Shown: positions 1 through 7,571, numbered from the stretch's first letter. The stretch is 7,660 nucleotides of DNA from Pseudofrankia asymbiotica (GCF_001983105.1 NZ_MOMC01000141.1:1954-9613); one strand, 5' to 3'. The notes: a model not told the origin generated them from the sequence alone. Program-made: numbers and translations.

Positions 1-1049
1 AGGAACGAGGCGACGCTCGTCGGGGCGTTGAGCTGGATCACCCGGTCGAGGTCGCCGACGTCGATGCCGAGTTCCAGGGTGCTGGTCGCGACGATCACGC
101 AGTCGCGGGCCTCGGTGAACGCCTCCTCGGAGCGGCGCCGTTCCTGTGCGGACAGCGAGGCATGAGAGAGGAACGTAGTGACGCCCCGGGCGCGTAGTTC
201 GGTGCCGAGCATTTCGACGAGAGCCCGGGAGTCGCAGAAGACGAGCCGCTTCTCGCCGGCGTGCAGGGAGGCGATCACCTTGGCCGCGTTCGGCACCGAC
301 CCGACATAGTCCAGCTCGATCGCGCCCGGCGGAACCGCGCCCGGCGCGGCGCCCACAACAGTGGCCGTGGGTAGGTCCGGGGCGATGACCTCGGCCTGGC
401 GCCGCCCGGCACCTGAGCCCTCGAGCCAGTGCAGCAGTTCGGCCGGGTTCCCGACGGTCGCGGACAGACCGATGACCTGTAGTTCCCGCGAAGGGTCGGC
501 CTTGCGGACGAGTCGGCGCAGGCGTTCGAGGACGGCGAGCAGGTGCCAGCCGCGGTCGTCGCCGGCGAAGGCGTGGACCTCGTCGACGATGACCGCCCGA
601 ATGCCGGCGAAGAACTCGTGATGGTCGGTGCGGATGCTGACGAGCATCGCCTCCAACGACTCGGGCGTCGTCAGTAGCACGTCCGGCCGTTCCCGGCGGA
701 TCCTGTCGCGCCTGCTCGCGGAGACGTCGCCGTGCCAGACGGCGGCGCGCCGGCCCAGCCAGCCGGTGTAGGTCTCCAGCCGCGGCGCCAGGTTGTTCAG
801 CAAGGCCTTCAACGGGCAGAGGTAGAGGACCGACGTGCCCCGCCAGTTCTCGGCCGCCATCCGCGACAGCGTCGGGAAGGCCGCCGCCTCCGTCTTCCCG
901 CCCGCCGTCGGCGCCAGCAGCAACGCGTCCGCGCCAGCGAGCAGCGGCGCGACCGCGGCCTCCTGCAACGGGCGCAGCCCGGGCCACTGCAGCGTGTTGA
1001 CGACGTGGTGCAGCACCACGGGGTGGAGCAGGTCAGCCGCCGCGGTCAC
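1..1049 (-). CDS. brxHI: BREX type 2 DEAD/DEAH-box helicase BrxHI (partial, C-terminus beyond left edge)
   Basis: This is the N-terminal 349 residues of a superfamily 2, Lhr-like helicase. Visible motifs are: motif I PTAGGKTE (residues 47-54, Lys52), PLKALLNN just before residue 100, TTPES, the DEVH box (156-159), LSAT motif III (195-198), LVFCDSR at the start of the second RecA domain, and ATSTLELGID motif V (321-330). The arginine-finger motif VI lies past the window edge. The start is GTG, overlapping the brxD stop as GTGA, and gives a typical N-terminus (DLLHPVVLHHVVNTL). The match to BrxHI rather than housekeeping Lhr rests on this N-terminus and on tight coupling to brxD. In type 2 BREX the helicase is presumed to act on phage or host DNA, but its exact substrate is unknown. 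No frameshift or stop was seen in the part available. Confidence 0.9.
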   Translation of the reverse strand, partial: MTAAADLLHPVVLHHVVNTLQWPGLRPLQEAAVAPLLAGADALLLAPTAGGKTEAAAFPTLSRMAAENWRGTSVLYLCPLKALLNNLAPRLETYTGWLGRRAAVWHGDVSASRRDRIRRERPDVLLTTPESLEAMLVSIRTDHHEFFAGIRAVIVDEVHAFAGDDRGWHLLAVLERLRRLVRKADPSRELQVIGLSATVGNPAELLHWLEGSGAGRRQAEVIAPDLPTATVVGAAPGAVPPGAIELDYVGSVPNAAKVIASLHAGEKRLVFCDSRALVEMLGTELRARGVTTFLSHASLSAQERRRSEEAFTEARDCVIVATSTLELGIDVGDLDRVIQLNAPTSVASF

Positions 1050-2407
1050 CCCAAGTCCAGGTCGATGTCGGCGGCGCTCGCGGCGCCGTCGACGCGGGCG
1101 GCGTTGCGTTCCAGGTCGGTCAGCTCGGCGCTGTTGAGCGTCAGCGGGTAGTCGCGCCGCGGGTCGAACGCGGGGAACTGGTCGACCCGGTCCAGGACGT
1201 CGGCGACGAGCTTCTTCAGGAACAGCCGGGGCGCGATCCCGACCTTTCCCCCGAGCCGCCCGGCGACCGCGCCGGCCAGTTCGCCGAGGTAGGCGTCGTC
1301 GACCAGTGTGCTGATCCGCGCGGCGGCGTCGGGCGCCGCCCCGGCGGCGAACACGCCTCGGACCCGGCCGCCGAGCTCGACCAGCGACGCCTCGGTGAAC
1401 CCGACCAGGCGCAGCTGGACAGCGCGGGGATTGTCGAAGGCTGGGTTGGCCGTGAAATCGGTCGCCAGCCGCTGGGCCAGCGGAGCGAGCCGCGCCACCC
1501 CCTGCGGCCCGTCGTAGAACGCCGGCGTCCCGGTGATGACGAGGAACAGGCCGGGGAACCGGCCGCTGTGCACCTCGTCGATCAGCTGGCGCAGCGAGTT
1601 CAACGCCTTGTCTCGGGTGTCGGAACGAACCCGCTGGAGCGTCTCCACCTCGTCGAGAACGACCAGCAGCCCCCGGAACCCGCTGTCACGCAGCACCACC
1701 AGCAGCCCCTGGAGAAACCCGAGTGCGCCGAAATGGTCCAGATCGCCACGGACCCCAGCCGCCCGGCGGGCGCTCGCCGCGACGTGTGGCTGCCCGCCGA
1801 GCCAGGCCAGCACCGCCGCGGCCGTCGCCTGATCCCCGGCCACCGTCGCGGCCCGGTAGCCACGCAGCGCCGCCGCGAACGCCGGGGCGCTACGGCCAAC
1901 CTCCCGTAGCCGCGCTTCGAGCAGCTCACCGACGGCCTTCTCCAACGCAGCCGGCTCCGTCGCCTCGCCGGCCCCAGCGGCGACGAGATCGCCGGCGGCG
2001 AGGGCGTCCTCCTCGAGGGCGTAGAACCAGCCGTCGACGACCTGCCGCAACGCGCTCGGCGGGAACGTCGCCGTCGTCAACCGCTCGGTGAGGCGCCGGT
2101 AGACCGTCTCCAGTTTGTGCAGCGGCGTCTCGTTCTCCGAGATCTGCGCCTCGGCCGTCGCCAGCCCGGCGCGCTTGGCCTGCTCCGCGAGCCACCGGCT
2201 GAAGAACGTCTTCCCCGAGCCATACTCCCCGCGCACCGCCTTGAACACCGACCCGCCGGCGGCGACCGCGGCCAGGTCGTCGGCGACGGAACGCTCGAAC
2301 CGGTCCAGGCTCACCGCCAGCAGATCCAGCCCCGCTGCCGGCACCGCCCCGCGCCGCAGCGCGTCAAGCACCTCTCGCCGCCGCGCCGTGCTGACCTGTT
2401 CCGTCAC
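1046..2407 (-). CDS. brxD: BREX type 2 ATP-binding protein BrxD
   Basis: This is a 453-residue cytoplasmic P-loop ATPase of the BrxC/BrxD/PglY-related group (DUF2791-like, ORC/AAA-type fold). Counting from the GTG start, Walker A is GEYGSGKT (residues 60-67, Lys66), followed by FFSRWLAEQAKRAG. Walker B is LLVVLDEVE (247-255, Asp252-Glu253), and a sensor-1-like strand LFLVITGTP lies near 287-295. A TTG lies one codon upstream (2408-2410), but the run of six G residues on the coding strand ends only 2 nt before it and 5 nt before the GTG, so the GTG is the better start. The gene is translationally coupled to brxHI through a GTGA overlap. It is one of the signature type 2 BREX genes, and its biochemical role in the system is not established. 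Length and motifs are intact. Confidence 0.9.
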   Translation of the reverse strand: MTEQVSTARRREVLDALRRGAVPAAGLDLLAVSLDRFERSVADDLAAVAAGGSVFKAVRGEYGSGKTFFSRWLAEQAKRAGLATAEAQISENETPLHKLETVYRRLTERLTTATFPPSALRQVVDGWFYALEEDALAAGDLVAAGAGEATEPAALEKAVGELLEARLREVGRSAPAFAAALRGYRAATVAGDQATAAAVLAWLGGQPHVAASARRAAGVRGDLDHFGALGFLQGLLVVLRDSGFRGLLVVLDEVETLQRVRSDTRDKALNSLRQLIDEVHSGRFPGLFLVITGTPAFYDGPQGVARLAPLAQRLATDFTANPAFDNPRAVQLRLVGFTEASLVELGGRVRGVFAAGAAPDAAARISTLVDDAYLGELAGAVAGRLGGKVGIAPRLFLKKLVADVLDRVDQFPAFDPRRDYPLTLNSAELTDLERNAARVDGAASAADIDLDLG

Positions 2408-2412
2408 CAAGT

Positions 2413-2418
2413 CCCCCC
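2413..2418 (-). promoter_or_regulatory. Ribosome binding site of brxD
   Basis: Six consecutive G residues on the minus strand lie 5 nt upstream of GTG (2405-2407) and only 2 nt upstream of TTG (2408-2410). The spacing favours the GTG as the true start, one codon shorter than the longest reading frame. Confidence 0.6.
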
Positions 2419-2625
2419 ACTCGGAGTTCCACAGCCATGGTCAGGCCGGGGTCACCGGACCGACGCTATCCGTGCGGGGCAGGTGACATAGCCCAGGCAA
2501 TAAGCCAACCTGTCGGATCCGCGGCGTACGTTCGTCATCGCCCGGCGCCCCGCCAAGTCAGAGGGTAGGCCTCCGATCTTCCGGTTATAAAGTGGCGCGG
2601 GCTGATCTGTAGGTATGTCGCTCCA

Positions 2626-2636
2626 GGGGGAGGGGG
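2626..2636 (+). promoter_or_regulatory. Ribosome binding site of pglW within a symmetric G-tract
   Basis: The sequence GGGGGAGGGGG contains GGAGG placed 7 nt before the GTG start of pglW. It is a strong Shine-Dalgarno sequence and supports GTG at 2641. The tract is a mirror repeat of five G on each side of one A. Confidence 0.75.
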
Positions 2637-2640
2637 CTCG

Positions 2641-5600
2641 GTGTCGCTCGACGACGAGCACTGGACGCAGTGCACCCCGTCCGAGTACGCCTGGGAGCGC
2701 GCCGCGCTCACCTATCTCAGGGACCAACTGCGGAACTCCGGCATCCACCGGGGCTGGTCGAACGCCGAGTTCCTCGGTCAGGACGGCTCCGTCAACGAGA
2801 TCGACCTTCTCCTGGTCGCCCCGGCGGGCATCGCGATCATCGAGGTCAAGTCGTGGTCAGGCGTCCTCACGGGCGATGCGGGTACCTGGCGGCAGACCCA
2901 CCGGGGCCCGGTCGACAACCCGGTCATCGGGGCGAACCGCAAGGCGCGCAAGCTCAAGACCCTGCTCTCGACCCGCGACGCGATGCGCGGTCTCAGGGTG
3001 CCGTGGGTCGAAGGCGTCGTCTTCCTCAGCGACGGTCATCTGAAGGTCCAACTCAGGCCTGAGGGACGTGCGCACGTCTACGGCAGGCACGACCAGACCG
3101 ACCTGCCCAGCATTCTGGCCTTCGCCAACCGGCCGGGCCCGGTCGATCGCCAGCTCAGCGCCGCGCTGGCCAAGGCTGTCGACCAGGCGGGCATTCGCCA
3201 GTCCCAGCGGACCAGGACCGTCGGCAGCCTCCGGCTGGAGCGGGCGGCCTTCCAGGAAGGCCCCGGCTGGCAGGACTTCCTCGGCCGCAACCCGCGGTTC
3301 CCCGACGACCGCTTCCGCCGTGTACGGATCTATCTGGCCAGCGGCGTCGAGACCACCTACCGGCGCGATCAGCTCGTCCGCGCCGCCGAACGCGAGTACC
3401 TCGCGCTGCGCGGCATCGACCACACGGGCATCGCGGCCCCCCTCGACTTCGTCGAGCACGACCTCGGCCCTGCTCTGGTCTTCCCGCACGACGAGAAGCT
3501 GGTCCGGCTCGACCACTTCCTCGACCAGAACGAACGGACGCTGTCGTTCGACGACCGGCTGGTGCTGCTCCGCACGATCGCCGAAACGCTGGCGTTCGCA
3601 CATCGGCGGGTCCTCACCCACCGGGGTCTGAGCCCTCGCTGCGTCTGGGTCCGGCAGAACGGTGAGCGGTTCGCCGTGCAGATCACGGATTGGCAGACCG
3701 CCTCGCGCGGCGCCGAGCCGCGGAGCACCACCGGCGCCGCGGGGGCTGCGATCGTCCCGACGCCGACCTCGACCGGCCTGATCGAACTGGCTGACGACGC
3801 GTCGACGGCCTACTTCGCGCCCGAGTGGGGCCTGGGCAGCGCCAAGGGCGTGGCGCTCGACGTCTTCGGTCTCGGCGCCATCGCCTACCGGATCTTCACC
3901 GGCCAGCCGCCCGCGGCAAGCTTCGGCGAGCTCAGCCAGCGCCTCGCCGCCCACGGCTCGCTGTCGCTCGTCGACCTGGCCGATGCCGTCCCCGCGCCGC
4001 TCAACGACCTCGTGACCGACGCCACCAACGCCGATGTCGAGCACCGCACCCGCGACATGGCCGCGTTCATGCTCGACCTCGATCTCGTCCGGCAGCGTCT
4101 CGCCGAACAGGTCGAGACGAAGGAGATCAAGGACCCGCTGACGGCAGAAGCTGGCGTCGACCTCCAGGACGGGTTCACGGTCGTCCGGCGCCTGGGCCAG
4201 GGCTCCACGGCCGTCGCGCTGCTGGTCGAGCGAGACGGCCAGCAGGCCGTCCTCAAGGTCGCGCTCGACGACGAGCGGGCTGCGCGGCTGCAGGCCGAGG
4301 CCGAGACCCTGCGGGCGCTGCGCGGCCACCCGGGCGTCGTCCAACTGCTGGCAGACGACGTGCTGGAGATCGGCGGGCGACGCGCCATCCTCCTCTCATC
4401 GGCCGGCGACCGGACGCTCGCCCAGGAACTGCGCGAACGCGGCCGACTCCAGCCCGAATGGCTGCACGGCTGGGGCGACGACCTGCTCTCGATCGTCGAG
4501 GATCTGCAGAACGCCGGCTTGGCCCACCGCGACCTGAAACCCGACAACCTCGGCATCGCCGAACGCGGCGGGAAGGGGAAAAAGCGCCAGCTCGTCCTGT
4601 TCGACTTCTCGCTCGCGAAGGCGCCGCTCGACGCGATCGACGCCGGCACCCGGCCCTACCTCGACCCGTTCCTCGGCCGCGGCGACCGCAAGCGGTGGGA
4701 CCCTGCCGCCGAACGTTACGCGACCGCCGTGACCCTCTACGAGATGGCGACCGCCCGCCAGCCCGAGTACGGCACCCACGGCGGCCATCCCCGATTCGGC
4801 GACGCCGACGTGACGATCGACCCGGAACTCTTCGACCGGTCCTACGCCTCCAGCCTCACCGACTTCTTCCGGCGCGCCCTGCACCGCGACGCGCGGCGAC
4901 GCTTCGACACCGTCGCCGACATGCGCCGGGCCTGGGCCGTCCTGTTCACCGAGAAGCCTGCCGAGCAGACCGCCGACGCGACGGCGCGGATCAGCCGGGA
5001 AACCCCGATCGGCGCCGCGGGGCTCGCCCGCCCGGTGCTCGCCGCGCTCGAACGGCTCGCGGTAAACACCGTCGGCGAAGCGCTGGCGCTCAGCCGCGCG
5101 CAGGTCGTCTGGCTGCCCGGCATCGGCACGAAGACCCGCCTGCAACTGGTCGAGGACCTCGCTCGGCTCGCCGAGCAGGTCACCCTCTCCTCCGCCGAAC
5201 GGCCCTCCGCCCCGACCCTGCTCGACCGGGTCGCCGGCGATCTCATCCCACGCGACGCGGACCGGGCCGTCGCCGAGGCGCTGCTCGGCCTCGGGGAGGC
5301 GGGCGGAAGCGCGTGGACCTCGGTCCGCGACGCCGCGAAGAACCTCGGCCTCGAGCAGAAGACCATCCGGCAGACGGTCGCCAGGTTCGAACGCCACTGG
5401 CTGGCGCTCGACGGGATGACGGAGCTGCGCGACACGCTCGTCCAGGTCGTCGAGGCCGCGGGCGGGGTCGCCTCCGCGCGGCACTGCGCCGCCGCCCTTC
5501 TCGGCTTCCAGGGCAGCACGGTCGACGAACCACTGCGTTCCCGGCTCGCCGAGGCAGTGGTCCGGGCCGCGATCGACACCGAGCTGGCCGACCAGAAGAC

Positions 5601-6819
5601 CGACGCCGACCCGCGGCTCACCTACAGCCGCGAAGAACACGGCATCCTCGTCGCCGCAGGGCCCCCACGGCCAGAGGAAGGACCCTCGACCGCCGCCAGG
5701 CTGGAGTGGGCTGGCCGGCTTGGCGCCGCCGCCGACGAACTCGCCGGCGCGGACCCGCTGCCCGTGTCCGCCGCGGTCGTCGAGGCGCTGCGCGCGGTCC
5801 CGGCCCCCGCGGGCACCGACGCCCTGTTGGTCCCCGCCGACCGTCTTCTCGACGTCGCCGTCATCGCCGCCACGACCGCCGTCGCCACGCCCCGCCTCGA
5901 GGTCTACCCACGCGGGCTGGACGCGAGGCGCGCGGTGCGCCTGGCCGCGGGCACCCTCTACGGCGCGGACCGGCTCACAGCTCCAGAGGTGGCCGACCGG
6001 GTGCGCGCACGCTTCCCCCTCGCCGCCGCGCTGCCGGACCATCCGGACCTCGACGCGCTGCTCGAGGCAGCCGGTGTGCCGCTGAGCTGGGACGACGAGC
6101 AGAAGCTCTACGTCGCCAAGCGCGCGGAAGTCACGCCGCTGACGCTGCTTACCGGCACCACTCTGGGCAGCACCCGCCTCGGCGCCACCACGGCCGCCCG
6201 GGCCCGGCGGCCAGGCGACCAGGCGTCGGAAACCAACCAGAGACTGGAACGGACCCGCGCGGACGGCGGCTGGCTGGTACTTCCCGTCCATCCCAGGCGA
6301 CTCGCCCGCGCGGAACGCGTCCTGCGCGGCTGGCCCGGTGTCACGACCATCGACGCCGAAGCCGTGCTCCTCGGCGCGATGCGCGACGTCTGCGCCAGCC
6401 ACGGCGTCGACTGGCAGGTCGCGCTCGAATCCGACGCGGCGGAACGGGCCTCAGCCGACTGGGAGAACCTGTCCTTCGTCGCGCAGAGCGGGCTCAAGGC
6501 GGTCCGCGGCGCGATCGACGCGGCCGGCCCGGCCGTGCTCGTGACCAACCCCGGCGTGCTCGCCCGCTACGACCCGGGACTTTCCAGCCTGGACGCGCTG
6601 CGGGACTCGGTGCGGATCGCGACCACCGCGGCCCCGGTGCGCACCGTGTGGGTGCTGGTGCCCTGGGCCGACATGGAGACCCAGCCGGCGCTCGACTTCG
6701 GCGCGCCGGTGCCGCAGTTCGGCAACCAGCGCCTGGTACTGACCGATAGCTGGATCAAGCGGCACGAGAGTGGCGCCGCCGATGTGAATCTTCGTGGTGT
6801 CGCGGGAGGGGCAGCGTGA
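2641..6819 (+). CDS. pglW: BREX type 2 serine/threonine kinase PglW (NERD, degenerate kinase, active kinase, HhH, HTH)
   Basis: This is a 1392-residue multidomain protein. Residues about 15-130 form a NERD nuclease-related domain with the PD-(D/E)xK-like signature NEID (Asp55) then IIEVK (Glu68, Lys70). Residues about 225-485 are a kinase fold with HRG (327-329) in place of HRD, TDW (349-351) in place of DFG, and APE (393-395), so it looks like a pseudokinase. Residues about 511-770 form a second kinase domain that keeps a glycine loop (LGQGSTAVA), VLK (Lys539), HRDLKPDN (629-636) and DFS (655-657), so it is probably active. After it come a helix-hairpin-helix segment (about 800-845, LPGIGTKT) and a helix-turn-helix-like segment (about 880-930). 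The rest is a long C-terminal region I cannot assign. In Streptomyces coelicolor PglW is a protein kinase of the Pgl phage defence system. The GTG start is set by a good upstream Shine-Dalgarno sequence. Its stop overlaps the pglX start (GTGA). Confidence 0.93.
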   Translation: MSLDDEHWTQCTPSEYAWERAALTYLRDQLRNSGIHRGWSNAEFLGQDGSVNEIDLLLVAPAGIAIIEVKSWSGVLTGDAGTWRQTHRGPVDNPVIGANRKARKLKTLLSTRDAMRGLRVPWVEGVVFLSDGHLKVQLRPEGRAHVYGRHDQTDLPSILAFANRPGPVDRQLSAALAKAVDQAGIRQSQRTRTVGSLRLERAAFQEGPGWQDFLGRNPRFPDDRFRRVRIYLASGVETTYRRDQLVRAAEREYLALRGIDHTGIAAPLDFVEHDLGPALVFPHDEKLVRLDHFLDQNERTLSFDDRLVLLRTIAETLAFAHRRVLTHRGLSPRCVWVRQNGERFAVQITDWQTASRGAEPRSTTGAAGAAIVPTPTSTGLIELADDASTAYFAPEWGLGSAKGVALDVFGLGAIAYRIFTGQPPAASFGELSQRLAAHGSLSLVDLADAVPAPLNDLVTDATNADVEHRTRDMAAFMLDLDLVRQRLAEQVETKEIKDPLTAEAGVDLQDGFTVVRRLGQGSTAVALLVERDGQQAVLKVALDDERAARLQAEAETLRALRGHPGVVQLLADDVLEIGGRRAILLSSAGDRTLAQELRERGRLQPEWLHGWGDDLLSIVEDLQNAGLAHRDLKPDNLGIAERGGKGKKRQLVLFDFSLAKAPLDAIDAGTRPYLDPFLGRGDRKRWDPAAERYATAVTLYEMATARQPEYGTHGGHPRFGDADVTIDPELFDRSYASSLTDFFRRALHRDARRRFDTVADMRRAWAVLFTEKPAEQTADATARISRETPIGAAGLARPVLAALERLAVNTVGEALALSRAQVVWLPGIGTKTRLQLVEDLARLAEQVTLSSAERPSAPTLLDRVAGDLIPRDADRAVAEALLGLGEAGGSAWTSVRDAAKNLGLEQKTIRQTVARFERHWLALDGMTELRDTLVQVVEAAGGVASARHCAAALLGFQGSTVDEPLRSRLAEAVVRAAIDTELADQKTDADPRLTYSREEHGILVAAGPPRPEEGPSTAARLEWAGRLGAAADELAGADPLPVSAAVVEALRAVPAPAGTDALLVPADRLLDVAVIAATTAVATPRLEVYPRGLDARRAVRLAAGTLYGADRLTAPEVADRVRARFPLAAALPDHPDLDALLEAAGVPLSWDDEQKLYVAKRAEVTPLTLLTGTTLGSTRLGATTAARARRPGDQASETNQRLERTRADGGWLVLPVHPRRLARAERVLRGWPGVTTIDAEAVLLGAMRDVCASHGVDWQVALESDAAERASADWENLSFVAQSGLKAVRGAIDAAGPAVLVTNPGVLARYDPGLSSLDALRDSVRIATTAAPVRTVWVLVPWADMETQPALDFGAPVPQFGNQRLVLTDSWIKRHESGAADVNLRGVAGGAA
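6804..6811 (+). promoter_or_regulatory. Ribosome binding site of pglX inside the pglW 3' end
   Basis: GGGAGGGG with its GGAGG core lies 6 nt before the GTG at 6816. It supports that GTG as the pglX start and coupled translation from the pglW message. Confidence 0.65.
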
Positions 6820-7535
6820 TCGAGGCCGGGAGGCTCCTGGGGGACCTGCAGAAGCAGCTCGCGGGGCTGGAGGAGGACCTGCTCAAGCAGGCCGAGACCG
6901 ACGCCGTGGTCCGCGGGAGGCTCGGCCAGCGGTACGCGGCGGCGAAGAACGGCGAGCGCACTGGCGTCACCTACGAGACGTGGCTCGGTCAGCAGCTCAC
7001 CCAGGTCGCCGTCGGCTGGCTGCTCGCCTGCGTCTTCACCCGCTTCTGCGAGGACAACCGGCTCCTCGACCACTCCATGCTCGCTGGCCCTGTCCACCTG
7101 GCGAAGGAGGCCGACGAGCGCGGCCCGGCCTCCGACCCCGTCGACGGCGTCGCCGAGGCCCGCGAGCGCCAGGCCGCCTGGTTCCGCGCGGAAGACCAGG
7201 CGGGCCGCAGGCGCCGCGACGACCTCGACTACCTGCGCGCCGCCATCGGACGGCTGGAGGACCACCCGGCGACCCGCGCCCTCGTCGACAAACACAACCC
7301 GCTGCACCTCGTCGACATCACCCCCGACGCCGCGACGAGGCTCCTGAGCTTCTGGCGGTACGTGCCTCCCGAACTCGGCATGCTGGCCCACGACTTCACC
7401 GACCCCAGCCTCTCCACCCGGTTCCTCGGCGACCTGTACCAAAAAATCTCGGCGCAGGCCCGCAAGGACTATGCCCTGCTTCAGACGCCTGAATTCGTCG
7501 AGAAGTTCATCCTCGATCGGACCCTGCAATCGTAG
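6816..7535 (+). pseudogene. pglX: Truncated BREX type 2 adenine-specific DNA methyltransferase PglX (N-terminal fragment)
   Basis: The reading frame encodes 239 residues and opens with the typical PglX N-terminus: a helical start (LLGDLQKQLAGLEEDLLKQ), then TYETWLGQQLTQVAVGWLLA and FTRFCEDNRLLDHSMLAGP. Family PglX proteins are about 1,200 residues, with the SAM-binding and NPPY-type catalytic motifs well downstream, so this fragment has no catalytic centre. Family-like sequence runs to EFVEKFILDRTL (codon ending 7526), after which two unrelated codons (Gln, Ser) and a TAG follow. The flanking DNA has a different composition and insertion-sequence-like ends, so interruption by a mobile element is the likely cause, not a point mutation. 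PglX would normally methylate host DNA at adenine as part of BREX self/non-self marking. The start GTG overlaps the pglW stop and has a good Shine-Dalgarno sequence. The rest of the gene may lie beyond the right edge or may be lost. Confidence 0.85.
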
Positions 7536-7568
7536 CTGTTCAGCTGGCGTCGTAGCTGATTGTGCTGG
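7530..7568 (+). repeat. Two imperfect direct repeats at the putative element end
   Basis: Two copies start with the same nine bases, TCGTAGCTG, at 7530 and 7550, and each ends in GCTGG after a spacer of 4 or 5 bases. They begin 20 bases apart, about two helical turns. Repeated sites of this kind at an element end are typical of transposase binding sites, for example in IS21-like elements, although the adjacent reading frame does not resemble IstB. The repeat unit is read directly, and its role is inferred. Confidence 0.5.
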
Positions 7569-7571
7569 TCA

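Larger units (their letters stand above)
2408..2640. promoter_or_regulatory. Divergent intergenic region between brxD and pglW
   Basis: This is the only non-coding gap between complete genes and must carry the promoters for both arms of the locus. It holds a local A/T-rich patch (GGTTATAAAGT, 2583-2593) in otherwise very GC-rich DNA, which could be a -10 region for pglW, but no matching -35 was found. On the minus strand TAGCGT (about 2464-2469) fits an actinobacterial TANNNT -10 for brxD, again without a clear -35. Small symmetric elements are present: CGGATCCG near 2514-2521, and an imperfect dyad CAGGCAATAAGCCAACCTG near 2484-2502 with a GGC/GCC core. These are possible operator sites, but both are short enough to arise by chance. 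No gene was recognised here. Confidence 0.5.

Noticed and set aside
1..1049. Housekeeping Lhr helicase instead of BrxHI
   Set aside because: The motifs alone would allow it, but the GTGA coupling to brxD, the adjacent pglW-pglX and the N-terminal sequence favour the BREX helicase.
2484..2502. Dyad CAGGCAATAAGCCAACCTG as a terminator or operator
   Set aside because: The stems are only 3-4 base pairs with mismatches and there is no T-run. It is too weak to call as a terminator or named operator.
2615..3043. ATG-initiated frame starting just ahead of pglW
   Set aside because: It is out of frame with pglW, lacks a good Shine-Dalgarno sequence and gives a serine/arginine-rich product. It is kept only as a possible slippage start.
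2857..4344. Antisense open frame of 495 codons opposite the pglW N-terminal half
   Set aside because: Same cause: a shadow of the NERD and kinase coding sequence, with no recognisable domain.
4396..6402. Antisense open frame of 668 codons opposite pglW
   Set aside because: It is a mirror of the pglW codon bias (few stops in the antisense frame of high-GC genes). The composition is glycine/arginine/valine-rich, no motif was recognised, and pglW itself is clearly the real gene.
3825..6749. Very long open frame (974 codons) on the plus strand inside pglW
   Set aside because: It is a +2 shadow frame of pglW. Its product is an arginine/proline-rich low-complexity string with no domain, as expected for an alternative frame in GC-rich DNA.
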